Below, piece after piece: positions 10,767-23,790 of a DNA stretch of 64,000 bases; the stretch's first letter is position 1, and each line of letters starts with the position of its first letter. The DNA is from Kryptolebias marmoratus (Eukaryota; Chordata; Actinopteri; Cyprinodontiformes; Rivulidae). The translations under genes were made by a program, and so were the position numbers. Under the pieces are notes generated by a model that saw nothing but the letters and a program-made list of their open reading frames with translations, did no database searches and was not told where the DNA came from. The stretch is taken from the NCBI RefSeq assembly GCF_001649575.2, contig NC_051452.1, positions 2,065,215 to 2,129,214 on the forward strand. The letters run 5' to 3'.

Positions 10767-13700
10767 AACCTAGATCACAGTATAATGAGTTTCAAGGGAA
10801 AAAAATACAAAGCTTAGCTTCTGACAGGCAATGGAATCGAATTTCCCAGTACATAAAACTTTAACAGTCAAAGCAAACACTATGGCTGTATCAATATTGA
10901 GTTCTGCTTACATAGCTAACAGCATTTTGAATGCAACCAATAATTCAAACAGAGGACAAACAAAAAACAGACATGGCAGGGCGCTGGTGACATTAAAGCA
11001 GCCCTGAGTGAAACAAACTGGCTTTACTTTTATAGCTGCAGGTGTCTATACTTGCAGTAGTTTGATTGGATCACACATCAGGAGTCCTAGTTCAATCAGT
11101 CGTGCTGGAAGGCGGGATAAGGAGGCAGGCAAGCATAAATCCAGGACAAGGACAGGCAGAAAGACACAGTGGAAATGATCTGGGACAGTAGGGTTGCACA
11201 TCTCTGGTCCGTGGCCAATACAATACAAATCTCGACACAATGCCAATGGCACACAAGTTGACCTTTCATAAAAGGGTCATTCATAACTGCTCCCAAATGT
11301 AGAAAAATGAAACGACAGTGACATTCACATCATTATAATAGCAGTCATGACAGTAAACTAGTTTAACTGTTGTAAGAATTTATGTAACCATGTCGCCACC
11401 AGTGCAGGTACTGCAAAACACTTTTAAATCGTTTGTTGCGGTTCATAGAACTCATTCAGCTCGATATCAAGTGATCTATATTCATTCGCAATGGACAGCC
11501 GGCTTTATTTGTTTATCATAATGTGTGTTTCCTGCTAAAAGTGGGAGATTTCCCCCTAAAATCTGCAAAACAGTGTAATTGAGTTCAGCAGTAGGCTGCT
11601 CAACTCTTCAGGGGGACAAACCAATCGTTTTCAAAAGACAAGCCAGAACAGAGGTCCAAATGGATAGCTGTAATTAAAAGAGGAAATGTATGAGCTGGTA
11701 TGTGAGTGGGTTAGTAAGTTCTGCAGATTGACTCGGCCAGGGTCAGCCATAGACCCGGTGGAATGCAAAGATGACGATATTGATTGTGAAGAGGAAGTAA
11801 AAATTGGTAACAAGGTTTCTGTTATGGTTGTGGGTTCCCAGCCATCAGCTGTCTTGGTTCTTGCTCATCCTGGGAGCTCATGTGCAGGACACACCCTCCC
11901 GTTGTTTGGGTTTCTCGTTTCTCCTCCTCCTGTTTGACAACAAATTGGCCTTGAAAGTGGGTTGGCCTGCTGCCCGAATCCGACTAGTATTTGCACGGCT
12001 ACCCACCAAACGGGACTCTTGCGCATCCTTCACAGTCTCTGCCTTTACAACTGAAGCACAAAGTCTTGGCAGTCTGCTCTGACTGCTTGACGCTGTTTGA
12101 GGACAGGGTGCGTGGAGATTTTGGTGCAAGGCGCAGCGTCCTCTTGACAGGCTGGACACCAAATTGCAAGAAAAAAAATGTAATTTTCACTTAGTCACAC
12201 CAAACAACACATTCATGCATAATTGTGGTAAAATTTGGACCAAAATCTGCATACATATCACCAAAACAAATACAGCTCTAGCCCTCTAGAGTCAGAAAAA
12301 CTAAATCAGGAAAGATTCAAGATGGGTTCCAAACACCTGCAACAAGAGAGCGATGTCCTGCAACTCATGTACTGAAAATTGAAAACCCCTGTAAACATTT
12401 CAAGACATTTTGGAAACTGCTTAGCAAATGCTGTCTGCAATTTGTCACAAGCAGTTGCTGCCTGATGAGATGCAAGCTTATCAAACAAGGCTGTGGAGTT
12501 AAAGAACAAACAGCGTTAGGCCCAAGAAGCTTCTGTTAAAATCAGTTTTTTGCAGAGGAAAAAAAAACAACTAAATAGATTATTTAAGCAAATCCTTATT
12601 TCTTCATCTTTAAAACTACACTGGACATGTTCACTTTTTGAGATCCTACAAATAAATGATGGATTGACATGAATTTGCATCCTTTTAAAACATACTGTAT
12701 GTTGCATCAAGTTTTTCTTTAGTCTTGGTGTTGATGAAATATTCATGCTGATTTTGCTGGCAAGAGGAACCAACTTAAATAAACATACAAGTACTCGACT
12801 TACTCATAAAAAATTAAGAATTCATCTTTTGATGGTGGTTTTGTGGCAAAGCAACCAATTCATCACATGGCTTCTTCAAAGAGATGCCTTTTAAATATGA
12901 CAGGTTCGTTGTCACAACCTCTTTAAAATGTTAATGGAAAGGATCCTGCAGCTGTCATCATTAGATTAAAAGCACAAATAATAATCTTTAAACTCAGCTG
13001 GATATGCATCATAGTCAGAATGCCAGTAGATGTATGAAGACATGCTTAAAGATATCTTAATTGCTTCTATTCATGCCAAACAGGGGGCTAAGGTCAAGCC
13101 AGGAGACTTATTGTTAAGAGACAAATTCTTTGATGTTCAGATAATAAACGAGAAAGGGGAGTGAATTATCTGTAGCATTCTACCGAAGAAACTTCCAGTT
13201 TGAATATGGCTGATTTAGCACAATGAAAGTGATCCTTTTAGAGAGCCTCCCAGCCACATTCTTGTGATATCAAAGTGGATCTCATGACTCGGACTCCACA
13301 TTTGTGATGTACACAAAACATGACTCAACAACGGGGCTATATCTGCAAGGAAAAAGAATAGCTCTGGGACTGTATTAGTCCCAAAGATTTGATACCTGTA
13401 ATGAAAGCTGGCACAAACAATCTCCTGATCTACATACTTGTCTTGATAGTCTCTTGTTTGATGCACCAGCCTTTGAGGCATTCTCAAGTTTCAGTCCTAC
13501 ACTGGCTATTACCTAAATTGCACCGCTTTGCACGCACAAACCAGCATGTACTGACATGACTTGACTTCTCAGTAAACAGCATATATTTCCTATCAAGATG
13601 ACAGCATGGTGTTATAAGAGTAGGCTGTTATTTACAGTTTTACACTCTATCATATTATGCATGGTGCAGCACTGATGAACAAAGCTGGTGGCGATGTTGG

Positions 13701-15687
13701 GGACTAATTTTTTTTTTTAGCAGATGGGCACATATTGGGGACTCAAATGAATAGTGCGACAAAATGTTCAAGGAATTGTCCTATGAAGAGCCAGTGTCTT
13801 ACCTGCAGTAGATTAAATTTAGAGCAAGCTCAGTTCAAAGAATCAGGGAGAAAATCCCAAAACTTAGCTAGTATTTTAAACAAATGTTAAGCATCTCTCA
13901 GCTTGTCCTTTTTGTGTCAGAGTTGTTTACATTGGTGCCATTTTCTCAGCTGATGAAAATTTGTTCTGCAACTACATCCTCTTAGGCTGCTTTTTTAAAA
14001 TCATGTTGTGACTTGCCGTTCTGCTCCTTAAATTCCAAACCAACAACTAGCAAAAAGCTACAATTATGAAAGCAACAATGTGTCCATTTTTTTTTTTTTT
14101 TTCTGTGGCAACAATGAGCCAGATTAAACAAATGGAAAAATGGTTGGTTATCAAAAACAGAACAACTCCTAGCGGACTCAGCTGATCAGCCTCCCCACAA
14201 AGTTGCCAAAGCAAATGGAAATGTAAACGCCTTGTGCCACAAAAATACCAAATGCAGCATTTGCTTGAACTGTTTGGGGTTTGAGTTGTTTTAGATGGTT
14301 GAAATTCAGTTTTGAATGAACCCTGCTCTGAGTCACTATTAACTTGACCTTCCCATGGGAATTTTTCCTCGATTCTGTAAACTGAGTGCTGATAAGTCGA
14401 TTGGGGTGCTGATAAGAACTCCACACAAGCCCAATACAAAAAAAGGAAAAACTATATCTTCAAAGACTATGAGAGGAATTATCATTCAATACAATAATAC
14501 AGACCATCACAAACCATGGAGCCATGTTCATCCAGGTTAAGGGGAAAACAGCAAGGCACTGATAACAACTTCCATTAGCTTTCTTTCTTCCTCGACTTGT
14601 CGAATTTTTTGATTGATGTGCTGAAAGAAATATCAAATAAGAAAAAAGCAGACAAGCTTTTCTGGCAGTTTATTTGCAAAATGCCTATATTTAACATTTA
14701 AATTTAAGCACCTTGAAATCTTTTTAAATTACTGTTTAAACATTTCTACTGCTCCCAAAGGCTTTCATTTCATTCAGTCTGACAAAATGTAAATATCAAA
14801 TCACCTTGAGCTGACTTTGACGAATTCTACAAATGTGAAAAGCTCAAATGTAAGAAATCATTCTCCGTTTCCTGCTGCTTCCTTCATTTTCCGCTTATTT
14901 TATTGTCAAAATAATGACGGACCACCCGTAACCTTGGCGAACTAACTGGTGCTCCCCAAGAGATGTTGCTTATGATGACTGAGCGTTTCGTTAATTAGCC
15001 AGTCAAACTGCAGAGGGAAGCACAGCTGACAGAGCCGCAGCACAGGTGTAATGTTCAGGCAGAGGAATATTTTGAGGCTTTTCATTTGCCAGAAAACAAG
15101 CCATGTCAGTGATGAAGTAGCCAATTTGGGGCCTGCTGTGATGAAGATGACTGTTTGTCATACATCTAACATCTTCTGCCAGCAGTCAACTGTTACGGTC
15201 TGGAAACAAGCCACATTTGAATGAATGTCTTGACTTTTCAGTGCAAAGATTTTTACTAAACTATCCAACCATGCTTGCAGAAACATGCAGATTTAGGGCT
15301 CTTTAATGGTATTTTACAGGAAAAACTCATCTAGTGAGACCTACATAAAGTATACATAGAACTAAACCATGTTACCAAAGATTTAATAAGCAAGTCAAAC
15401 AGACAGGAAGGTCTGTTGCAACTATTTAATCTCTAGATACAGTATGTGCCTAACTAATATCCATTAAGGAGGCATCTAACAATATACTATAGGGTGACTA
15501 ACCACCTGGAGTAATTTGTAAAATCCAATCAAACTCACGTTAAATGTAGTTTGTCACCTGCACAGTAGCATGTCCCAATCAGTTTTTCTTTTTGTTTTGT
15601 TATTTAGTTATAAATCATTATTTCATTTTGACAAAATCCCTTCCCCCCACCAAACAGAAAACCGTCAGAGTGGGTTCTGGATATGAA
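10767..15687. other. AT-rich non-coding DNA, no gene recognised
   Basis: No gene, RNA or recognisable transposon. The most open minus frame (14047-14439, 130 codons) has no domain and encodes a poly-lysine from a T-run at 14086-14102. The stretch 11680-12160 is richer in G+C, but its overlapping frames on both strands give no consistent coding choice. Confidence 0.55.
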
Positions 15688-15765
15688 CCGCTGGGGATAG
15701 GCACCAGCTCAACGCAACCCTGCACTGAACAGTGAGTAAAGAAAATAGACGGATGCTGGAGATAT
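15688..15765 (+). repeat. 3'-tail fragment of the teleost tRNA-like repeat
   Basis: The stretch CTGGGGATAGGCACCAGCTC, then CGCAACCCTGCACTG, then AAAATAGACGGATG matches the 3' end of a very common fish repeat, which normally reads 'GGATAGGCTCCAGC..CGCGACCCTG..GATAAGCGG..GAAAATGGATGG'. The copy is truncated on its 5' side and mutated. The tRNA-like head of what may be the same family is at 17541-17615, but about 1.8 kb of other sequence separates them, so they need not be one insertion. Confidence 0.6.
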
Positions 15766-16018
15766 AGGCACGAGTTCCTTGAACAGGATCAAATCGGTAC
15801 AGAAATTAAATTGATGAATAAAATAGGAAGTTTTTCACCTCAAAAGCTTGACTTAGAATCACTACGTTGCATTAATTGACAGTGAGCAACATCTACTTTC
15901 AGCAGACTAGGTCAAGTAGGTTTTAGATTTTTTTTTTTTTAATTATTATGTTTTCACAAAGTAATACAAGCAGTTTCATTCTGAAACTGTTTATATCTTT
16001 AGGAATCTGCAAATCAGT

Positions 16019-16185
16019 GGTTATAAGACTAGCCTTTTCAGTCATGTGAGTCTGAAGTTGTCAATGTATATAAAATGATTACTTTGAAGATTGATTAAAA
16101 TGTGTTCACTGGTTCAGGAGATATTTTGCTAACACACACACAGACATAGGCAGTTACATTATTGCTTACCTTTTATGGCAGTGAG
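16019..16185 (+). repeat. Dispersed repeat C, copy 1
   Basis: Shares with 43866-43999 the order: TTAAAATGTG, then TGGTTCA.GAGATATTTTGCTAA, an AC/AG-rich run with ACAGACAT.GGCA, and TTACA. The two copies lie in the same orientation and have diverged. It resembles a widespread teleost repeat carrying the phrase 'GGTTCATGAGATATTTTGCTAAC'. I cannot assign a class. Confidence 0.65.
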
Positions 16186-17540
16186 TGAAAATAAGATCTT
16201 ATATTAAGGTTTCCGCCTAAAATATAGATTTTGTTCTTTCCTTTGGGGGTATAGAGACTCAAACTAGAGGTGTTGGACTTCCATGATTTCAAACTGAGAT
16301 TATGCCAGTTATAACTGTCAGACCTTAAAATTGTCTTTATTACCATCCATTTTGGTCAAATATATTCAACAAGACCTAAAATAATTATTATTTATCAACT
16401 TGGCTGGTTTCAAAATATGTAAATTAGGAATTGACATCTCCCCGAACAGGTACAAATTCTAACAAATAGATTTTGCTTGGTTCAAAGGGAAAATATTACG
16501 ACAGGGATAATCTGATTAAACAATCAGCCATCCATCAGCGCGGTAGATTTATTTCTTCAAATATCTTGCCAGTAAATGGGAACCCTGAGACAAGCAATTT
16601 CACATTGTCAATATTTTTAAAATCTTATCACACCTCACATTTCTGTGGGTGTAACTGCTCATTTATCAATATGTTAGTGATGTGACAAGCCCTAAAGGCT
16701 GTTGTGAGCTCTGTGTGGCGAAGAGGGAATTCATATCAGCGCTGCACAAATGGTCCTGAGGAGATTCTGAAACTAGAAGAATCAGCTTGAAATTGGGATA
16801 AAACGTTTGGGTTTTTACTGGTTCAGTGGTGCCTGCAATATTTGGAGATCGTTCAAGTATTGATAGGACAAAGAAAGCTCAGGGCTCTTTGATTCATAGG
16901 GTTTTTTTTTTTATTTAACATAAAACACAGAACAGCACAGAGTACAGAAATATATATTTGGTCTACTTTGTAGCTCTGTAATTATTCCTCAAGTTCTTTA
17001 ATTCACATTTGGTCAACAATATTTCTACACAGTTGCTTACACTGGTTGAGATGAAATTGGCCAGCACATAGGTAGAAGGAAGTTTTTTTTTTTTTTTTTT
17101 ATCAAACTGCTGTATAAGAAGTGAGTCCAGAGCCTGTATCAGTTAATAAAACATCACACGAATATGGTGCACCCAGAGGTGATCTTTCGCTGTAATAAAG
17201 CACTAATTGCCACAGTCAGTAACTTTCTGCTTCTTAAAGAGCTAACCGTTAAGACCTGCAAACACTGAGTAGATTAGGAGAGTTTAAAGTCAGGAAGTAA
17301 AATGCTTGGAAGTGAACTCTTGGCATTTTTCTTTTCTTCTATTCAAAACATGGATAGGCTCCTTGATTTGTGAGCCCCTATTTTTTTTTTTTTTTTGTTT
17401 AAATTGAAGGGCTGCAAAGATCATTCCATCACTGAAGCGGTAGGGAACCTCTAAGGTCTTTTTTTTTTTTTGGAATATCTATGATCTCATTAAAGTCTGA
17501 AGAGTTTTTTACGAAACATTTTCTCTCACTTGTAATTTCT
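16186..17540. other. Non-coding DNA with poly-T runs
   Basis: No gene recognised. Homopolymer T tracts occur at about 16902-16911, 17083-17100, 17381-17396 and 17460-17471, consistent with old retroposon tails or slippage. The single frame at 16473-16685 carries no domain. Confidence 0.5.
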
Positions 17541-17615
17541 CAGGGCTGCACGGGGGTATGGAGGTTTGCACTGTCGCCTCGCAGCAAAGTCTCAAGTTCT
17601 CCTGTAACAGGTATG
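17541..17615 (+). repeat. tRNA-like head of a teleost repeat (degenerate)
   Basis: The sequence GGGCTGCACGGGGGTATGG followed by GGTTTGCACTGTCGCCTCGC and AGCAAAG matches the well-known fish repeat 'GGGCGGCACGGTGG..GGTTAGCACTGTCGCCTCACAGCAAGAAGG'. The B-box-like continuation (GGGTTCGAATCC) is lost, replaced by TCAAGTTCTCCTG. It is not a working tRNA gene: there is no closing acceptor stem. Confidence 0.65.
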
Positions 17616-18005
17616 AAACACACAAACAAAAGGAAATATGTGGATTCTTTTTCTCTGTATTTCAATGAGGGCCATCCTTTTTTGTGTTCAGCTAGATGGG
17701 TAACCCGTGAAAAGGAAATATTAATACGGCATGTAATTTGCAACGCTTTCTTCATGGTAACCTCCCAAGTTTCTACACCTAAAACGATCTTTAAGAGCCT
17801 CTAACCTCTAGAACCAAGAACCAAGGTTTTAAATGGTAATTTTGTTGCACTAAAAAGAACGATTGGCATGAGAAGATATGATAATATGATCCTTTTTTTT
17901 GTTTCAAAGAATGATCAGACCATGAATTCACAAAGACAAGTCCATACCTTTCAATTTTTTTTTGTATGTACTCAATTATCTTAACTTTGAAGAAAGCCTA
18001 AAGAG
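17616..18005. other. Short non-coding gap between repeats
   Basis: Nothing recognised apart from poly-T near 17893-17900 and 17956-17964. Confidence 0.5.
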
Positions 18006-18237
18006 CTGGTGTCCAATCCTGGTCCTCGAGGGCCACCATCCTGCATGTTTTTGTTGTTTCCCTGCTCCAACACACCTGATTCAATGGATGACTTGGCCCT
18101 TCAGCAGGTCCTCAAGTTCTGCAGAAGCCCGTTAATCACCCATTCATTCAAATCAGGTGCGTTGAAGCAGAGAAACAACAAACACATGCAGAACAGTGAC
18201 CCTCCAGGACCACCACGGGCCTAGAGTATCCAACCAG
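18006..18237 (+). mobile_element. hAT-type MITE, copy 2 (variant ends)
   Basis: Related to the elements at 2321 and 26327: it shares GGGCCACCATCCTGCATG, CTCCAACACACCTGATTCA, the core TTCTGCAGAAGCC and the returning arm AATCAGGTG.GTTG.AGCAGAG. Its ends differ: the left reads GGTGTCCAATCCTGGTCC and the right ..GTATCCAACC, so it belongs to a sister subfamily. The core carries extra bases (CTTGGCCCTTCAGCAGGTCC region), and the right arm is more decayed. No clear 8-bp duplication is visible, so the outer boundaries are approximate. Confidence 0.75.
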
Positions 18238-20999
18238 TCTACAACAACAACTTTTAAAACCAGAGCTCAGGCTAGCACACCTAGAAAAAACAAAGTTTCA
18301 TTCTTTTTTCTGCCGTTTGTCATCAATAATTGATTATGATCCATTTTTTTGCACACAGTCTTATCACTGGTCATGTTTTATTGTCTAGCACAGGGTATTA
18401 CAACACTGCTGTACAGTTATTTGATGCAGATTAAGGTAACAGCCAGATAAGTCCGTTTATTCACCAGTCGTACTCAGATAGTTATTTCTTTATCATATAA
18501 TGACTCCATAAACCCAGGGTTTTGCTGAGTCAATTCCTCTGGGTTTTTAACTTTTTATACCCTAATGATGAGAACATTTACTTTTATAGACAGTTTCAAA
18601 GCATTAATAGCATTTTAATTTCTTTAAACCAGGTTTTGTTCATAGTGCATTTAGGGACAAACAAGTACATGGAAACCCTGTCATTTGGTTGAGTAACCAA
18701 AAAAAAGTCTTGATAAAGTACTGATAGTGCATCCTTGTAATGATCAAATGCAGCAAATGGCAAAGCAAAAATCAGCATCAAAACAAAAACTGAGCAAAAC
18801 TATTCCTAGTCGTATCCCCCAAAAATTGGAAGTTACAAAAGATAGTGGGTAAAATATTCACCTACTAAACAAGGCCCTCTCTTCAAGAAACTGATAAATC
18901 ATACATTTTTAGTGTTTGTAAACCTTTATATGATGTGCAGCTACTTATGTAGCTTGCAGCATTATTTATCATACAATGTTGTACTTTTGTGTTTAAGAAA
19001 GTGAACGGTAATACCAAACATGGTAGTTATGGAAGCGATTGTTGAAACACCTATTTTTGAGGGAGAAAATACAAATGTGAGATTTTTTTTTTTTTTTTGC
19101 TAGCACAGCTCAGCCCCATTTCTTTGAAGTGGGACACAGAAAAATGTCAGCTATATCTAAACCCTCACCCTTCCCCTATGTTAACTCTCTCGAAAATAAT
19201 AAATAAAAAACTGGGCCAGCACTTGGCTATCGGCGAAAACATGGTGGTAAAAATAAAAGGAGAGGAGATAAGGTTAATCAGGTTTTGGCTACAGTCTAGA
19301 CATTTCTCTTGAGAAGCATAGAGCCTGTTTAGTTGATATGAGAGAATCACTTGATCCATGTTTACTTCCATTATTAGATGGGAAGCTTAATGCAAGATCA
19401 AATCAAATGGCATTTTTCTAAAATTAGCAAGATGGTTATCTTGTACATGGCAACAGGCTGTCGAAATCCTCCGTGAGACAAACCAAACCTGCATTTCCAT
19501 TGTTTCCTTAAGAATGACCCACACTGATGGACTAAAAGGATCATAACGATTCTAAGAGAAATTTGTTAACTGTGTCCATATCCTGGGAAGTGTGCCAAGC
19601 ATCTTGACCAAACTACATAGACTTGAACGCTGTAATTCATAACAACAGACCATTGTATCTTTAATACAACTATGAGGATTGATATGACTGATACACATTT
19701 TAGCTACACGTGACAATATTGATTTAATATTAGGCCTATTTGCAAGATATTGGCCTAAACCTAGGCCAGGACCTTGAATGACTGTAAGACTTTTTGTACC
19801 TTTCAAGCAGCTATGTTAGTTAACCAAGTTTGCGTTAGCTGGTTGTATTCCTCAGGGGGGCTTGTATCTTTTGATTTCAGTCCCTGTGTAATACAAGAAA
19901 TTCTGAATTAAGCCGTTTGGATTTAGAAACGTAGGCAAAGTATGTCAAATCCTCCGTTTAAGGCATTCCTGCCCATTCAGTTAAATATCTTTGGAAAACT
20001 TCAATGACCATCTACTTGAATCTTTCCCGACCAGAATGCTTTTTCAAATGGGATGCTGTTTTTGACACACCAGTCCTCCCACCCCTCAAAAAACCCACTT
20101 AAAGTGACCCCACACCTGTCTTCCTCACACTTTTAATTTGAAAGGAATACACAGTGGAAACTATGTTAGCCACACCTTTTTACTGGTAGAATGTGTGCCC
20201 ACTCCTCCACCTTGATTCATTAAACCAGAAAAAGATGAAAGAATACAAATATACCCAAGTACTTTTGCGTGAAATGCAGATTTCTAGTCAACGGTAAATG
20301 CATCATAACAGGAAGGTAAAGCTGGAAAGAGATACAGAATAACTGAATAACTTAATGGCTTACGAAATAAGGTTATGTCTAGGGGGCCCAAAACAAAGTA
20401 ACAGTATTGTAGTATTGAGTTTTGAAGTTGACAGTAAATTCAGACACTCAGATATACAGCTTGTAGCTCAGAAATGGAGAATAGGGACAGATTTTTCATT
20501 AAATCATCCCTTTCAAGAAAAACAAAGGCACTGTTCCAATTCCCAACAACTATTCTTTTTTTGTATGATTCATTTCTTCGAGGTACGTTGCTTTTTGTCG
20601 ACAGGTGCCATTTAACTTTGCTTTAGTTGAGCACTAAAACAGATGCAATAACTTCAGCCGGAGTCTCACAGAAGTTCTTCAGTCTAGCAGTGAAATTGAT
20701 GAAAAATGTAAATGGGTTCAGATGAGTTTTCGCAGCCAGAAAGTAGAGATTAAAAATGAGTAAAGCAAACAACAACTTTTAATATTTATCACAAGAGATC
20801 AGCCCACACTGAAACGGTCTGTACAGAAGCTACTTTTAACATTTTCTTCTTCTTTTTTTTTCTAAGAAAGAACTAGCAGAGTAAAGATATTTTGGGTTTG
20901 AAGTATGCCAAGCTGAAGGAATGCATTTTAAAGGCAGGGTCTTGAATTTGTTTAAAGGATAAACACATGAAAATGCTATTTAAAGAGATAGCAGGGGGT
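18238..20999. other. AT-rich non-coding DNA, no gene recognised
   Basis: No convincing gene or transposon. A T-run at 19083-19099 is the only simple feature. The frame at 20355-20615 lacks a domain. Confidence 0.55.
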
Positions 21000-21720
21000 G
21001 GATGAATGTGGCTGCTGTCTTTATGCGAGCGTCTGACCACAGAGTATCCAGTCACCCCGCTGTGCGGCAGGAACGACCGAGGGGGGGGGGTTAAAAGAAG
21101 CAGTAACTCAGAGATCAGACAGCACATCAAAGCAGAAGCAAAACAAGAAGGTGTCACGGGCTCAAAGGCAAGCACCTTAAACTTAACCCTTTCCCATGCG
21201 CGTAGATAAGCCACCTGAAGGCATGTGAACACAGACGACAAGCGAGAACGCCGACATGAAACCTCAACCTTAGATGTCAGTGGCTCCGAGGCAGCAGCAT
21301 CGTCTTGGCGGAAAGACGACGGAGCTCTCAGTGTTTAAAAAAGCCCCTACAAAGCCTCCGTCTGTGAATACATTAAAGTTATTTTTATTGTTTCCCAGGA
21401 ACTTGTTTATCAGCGAAAGGCCTGTTTTATCTTCGCTGAGCTGTGGCTTTAAAGTCTGAGCGTGCAAATGTGGTCTTTTCGCCCCGGACGTGTTCGTGCG
21501 CCTCATCCCGCAGACCCCATCGCACTTAACGGGGGGAACTAAGTGGGTCAGCGTTCCATTTCAGATGCTGCTCGGCAGCAACTTCTGACGGCGAGCCTTA
21601 CTTTAAGCAACGGCGAACGTTAAAGAAACGTACGAGTTGGCAGAGCATTGTTTCATTCTACGTGCGCGCAGGTTCACGTGAATATGGAGTTGCGGTGGGG
21701 TGGACAAGCGAACTGTGCAG
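21000..21720. promoter_or_regulatory. CpG-rich block, candidate regulatory region
   Basis: By hand count there are about 45 CpG dinucleotides in roughly 700 bp of near-50% G+C sequence, close to the number expected without CpG loss, whereas the surrounding DNA is visibly CpG-poor. Dense spots include 21241-21330, 21480-21535 and 21590-21670. No coding exon is apparent in either direction. The pattern suggests DNA kept unmethylated in the germ line, such as a promoter or a developmental enhancer, but there is no TATA box or splice structure that fixes a start or a strand. Confidence 0.4.
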
Positions 21721-22965
21721 GCTCCTGTGAGGGAGGATATATCACAATGTGCAGGCAGCTTGTCAAACTCTCCTGGACAGGAGCTATAAATTGCGATGGT
21801 GCCTGTAAACACAAGGCAAAAGGTGCTTGGCAGCCACCCCTCTGTTATGACACTTGAAGGGGAGCCATGCTATCTTCTCCCCTTTATTAGTGCAGTCCAC
21901 ACCTGCTAAACACAACTGCCATAAAAGCATGCTTGAAAAATGTGGAAAACAACAGATAAAGGTGACATTGAGCAATTATTAGCGGCTTTTTTCAAACACT
22001 ATCAGTCCCAATTTGCAACAACAGGTCACAGCAGATGCATTAACTGTTGTAATTTTTCCTTTTTTCTTTACCATTCGTTGCCCTTGAATTGAAACTTAGC
22101 CCAGCTTGAGTGGATTTCTCCCCCTCGGGCTCAGAAAACCCATTAACTACCCATTATATGGTGTTGTTGTCAATTCTAAAATGCATCTGTTTTAATTCTT
22201 TAATTTTTTATTTTTGCTTTTTTTGGTAACTTGCCAAGAAACTTTTATTTTTTAAATTTTTTTGACCTGTGTTTTTCTCATCTGAAACTGATTTTGCATT
22301 CAGGGTCTGCGATGAGTCTGCGTGCTCTGCTGCATGTCTTAAAGGAGATATGGGAGACGCCAGATGAGGCGTTTGATTTCAGCTTTTGGCTTCGGCAACA
22401 CGCACGCACCCCTTTCCTACTTAAACTGCCTCGTGATCCCGAAGACGTGACAGCTCTCGCTATTCACAAATAATCACCAAATCTGAGGGGCCGCGTCGCA
22501 TAAACTCAGACATGCAAGGGGTGAAAAGCGACTGGTAAAAAGCAGGTTCGCAAATTGAAAAGGATTTCTTTTTTTATTAGTATTATTGTTTTAGCGTGTA
22601 ATTATTGAATTTTATGTGCACTCTAGAAATCAATCATTACCAACAGGAAAGTGTGTTAAAAAATTATGGGATCGTTATTTGTAATGTGCCACTGCTGCGG
22701 TATTGAGCTGAGCAAAATCAGTAATTGGCCTGCTCCTTTTCTCCAATAAGGCTAAAAATGGACATAGATGAGCTCTGCAATCTTTCTTGGAAGGTTTCAA
22801 CCTGAAATCTGAAATCTGTGGTAAGGTCATACCAAATAACTAGTAAGATATAATTAAGAACACTGGGTTTTTTAATACACTGTATGTACAGTATTTCTGA
22901 TAGATAAAGCCTAGTAAAAAGCCAGGGGGGCTTGGACGAACTGCCCACTTTGAACTTTCTCTTAT
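21721..22965. other. Non-coding DNA, no gene recognised
   Basis: Moderately AT-rich. The frame at 22231-22473 ends in a plausible-looking 53-residue tail starting at an in-frame Met codon (22312), but it has no domain I recognise. T-rich runs lie at 22195-22262. Confidence 0.5.
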
Positions 22966-23790
22966 GCCGCTTTTCCACCGGCTCTAAAGGTCCCGGCTCC
23001 ACTCTACTCGGCTTGCTTTGAGCGTGTTTCCATCGGCATGTTTTCGAGGCCGGCCCTGCTTTTCCGGTACCTGCTTCGGAGCAGGGCCAGCCGGGTGGGC
23101 GGGGCAAGCTTAGCTCCTGTTCACTCATTGGTCGTGGGTGTGACCAGATGCAAGCATAAAGAGTGAACGGTAGGAATATAAACAACAGCGTTAGCTTACC
23201 CTGCACTGTTTCTGCCGTCTGTCCCTCAGCTGAAGGCCTGTAAAGCCTGAAATCTCCGGCGGATAACAGCTGTCCTACTTCGCGCAACAATCTCGGCATC
23301 CAGAGCGTTTCTTCCACTGCGCCTCTCTTCCTGAAGCCTCAGGAGAATCCCCACAAGTTTAATAAACAGCAACAACACAGGGCCAACATTGTCCATAGCA
23401 CTTTCGTTGTTTCCACAAATGGTGCCAAGTTTCAGTAGCGCGGGCATTAGATTGGAACTTTTTGATCCCTTCCGTTGGCATTTCAAACGAAGCCGCAACG
23501 CGTGAAATCGCACACGAAAGACCACAGACAGCTGTAGTCAATAGCGGCTCTGCCCATTGCAAGAGGACAACAACGGTAATGACGGCAGATAACATAGAGC
23601 TGTCTGTGTTAAACACCCCTTTTCAACATGTAGCAGCAACCCAACCTCACTATAAGTCCAAACAAAAGTCTGCATATTCACCGTTTTTCAAAATGGTAAC
23701 TGTTTACACGCCTGAGAGACTGGTGTCTGCGCACATGTATGTTTAAGGACCAACTAGTGGCCCTGCATAGGAACTACAGCTGGTTGATGT
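22966..23790. mobile_element. Decayed DNA transposon with CTTTTCCACCGGC left end
   Basis: The left end GCCGCTTTTCCACCGGCTC, followed by GGTCCCGGCTCC and CTCGGCTTG, is typical of a large class of teleost DNA elements. An internal hairpin pairs 23048-23060 (GGCCGGCCCTGCT) with 23080-23092, 12 of 13 bases. The block is markedly richer in G+C and CpG than its flanks. Minus-strand frames at 23226-23525 and 22718-23317 contain an Arg-rich stretch (RLQEERRSGRNALDAEIVA) that may be the remains of an encoded DNA-binding protein, but I cannot name the superfamily. The right end, near 23790, is too degenerate to fix. Confidence 0.5.

Noticed and set aside
17541..17615. Possible tRNA gene
   Set aside because: A tRNA-like repeat head only: no acceptor stem, no intact B box, and it matches a dispersed fish repeat.
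22718..23317. 199-codon minus frame as a host gene
   Set aside because: It spans the edge of a GC-rich transposon, runs into unrelated AT-rich DNA and contains no domain.
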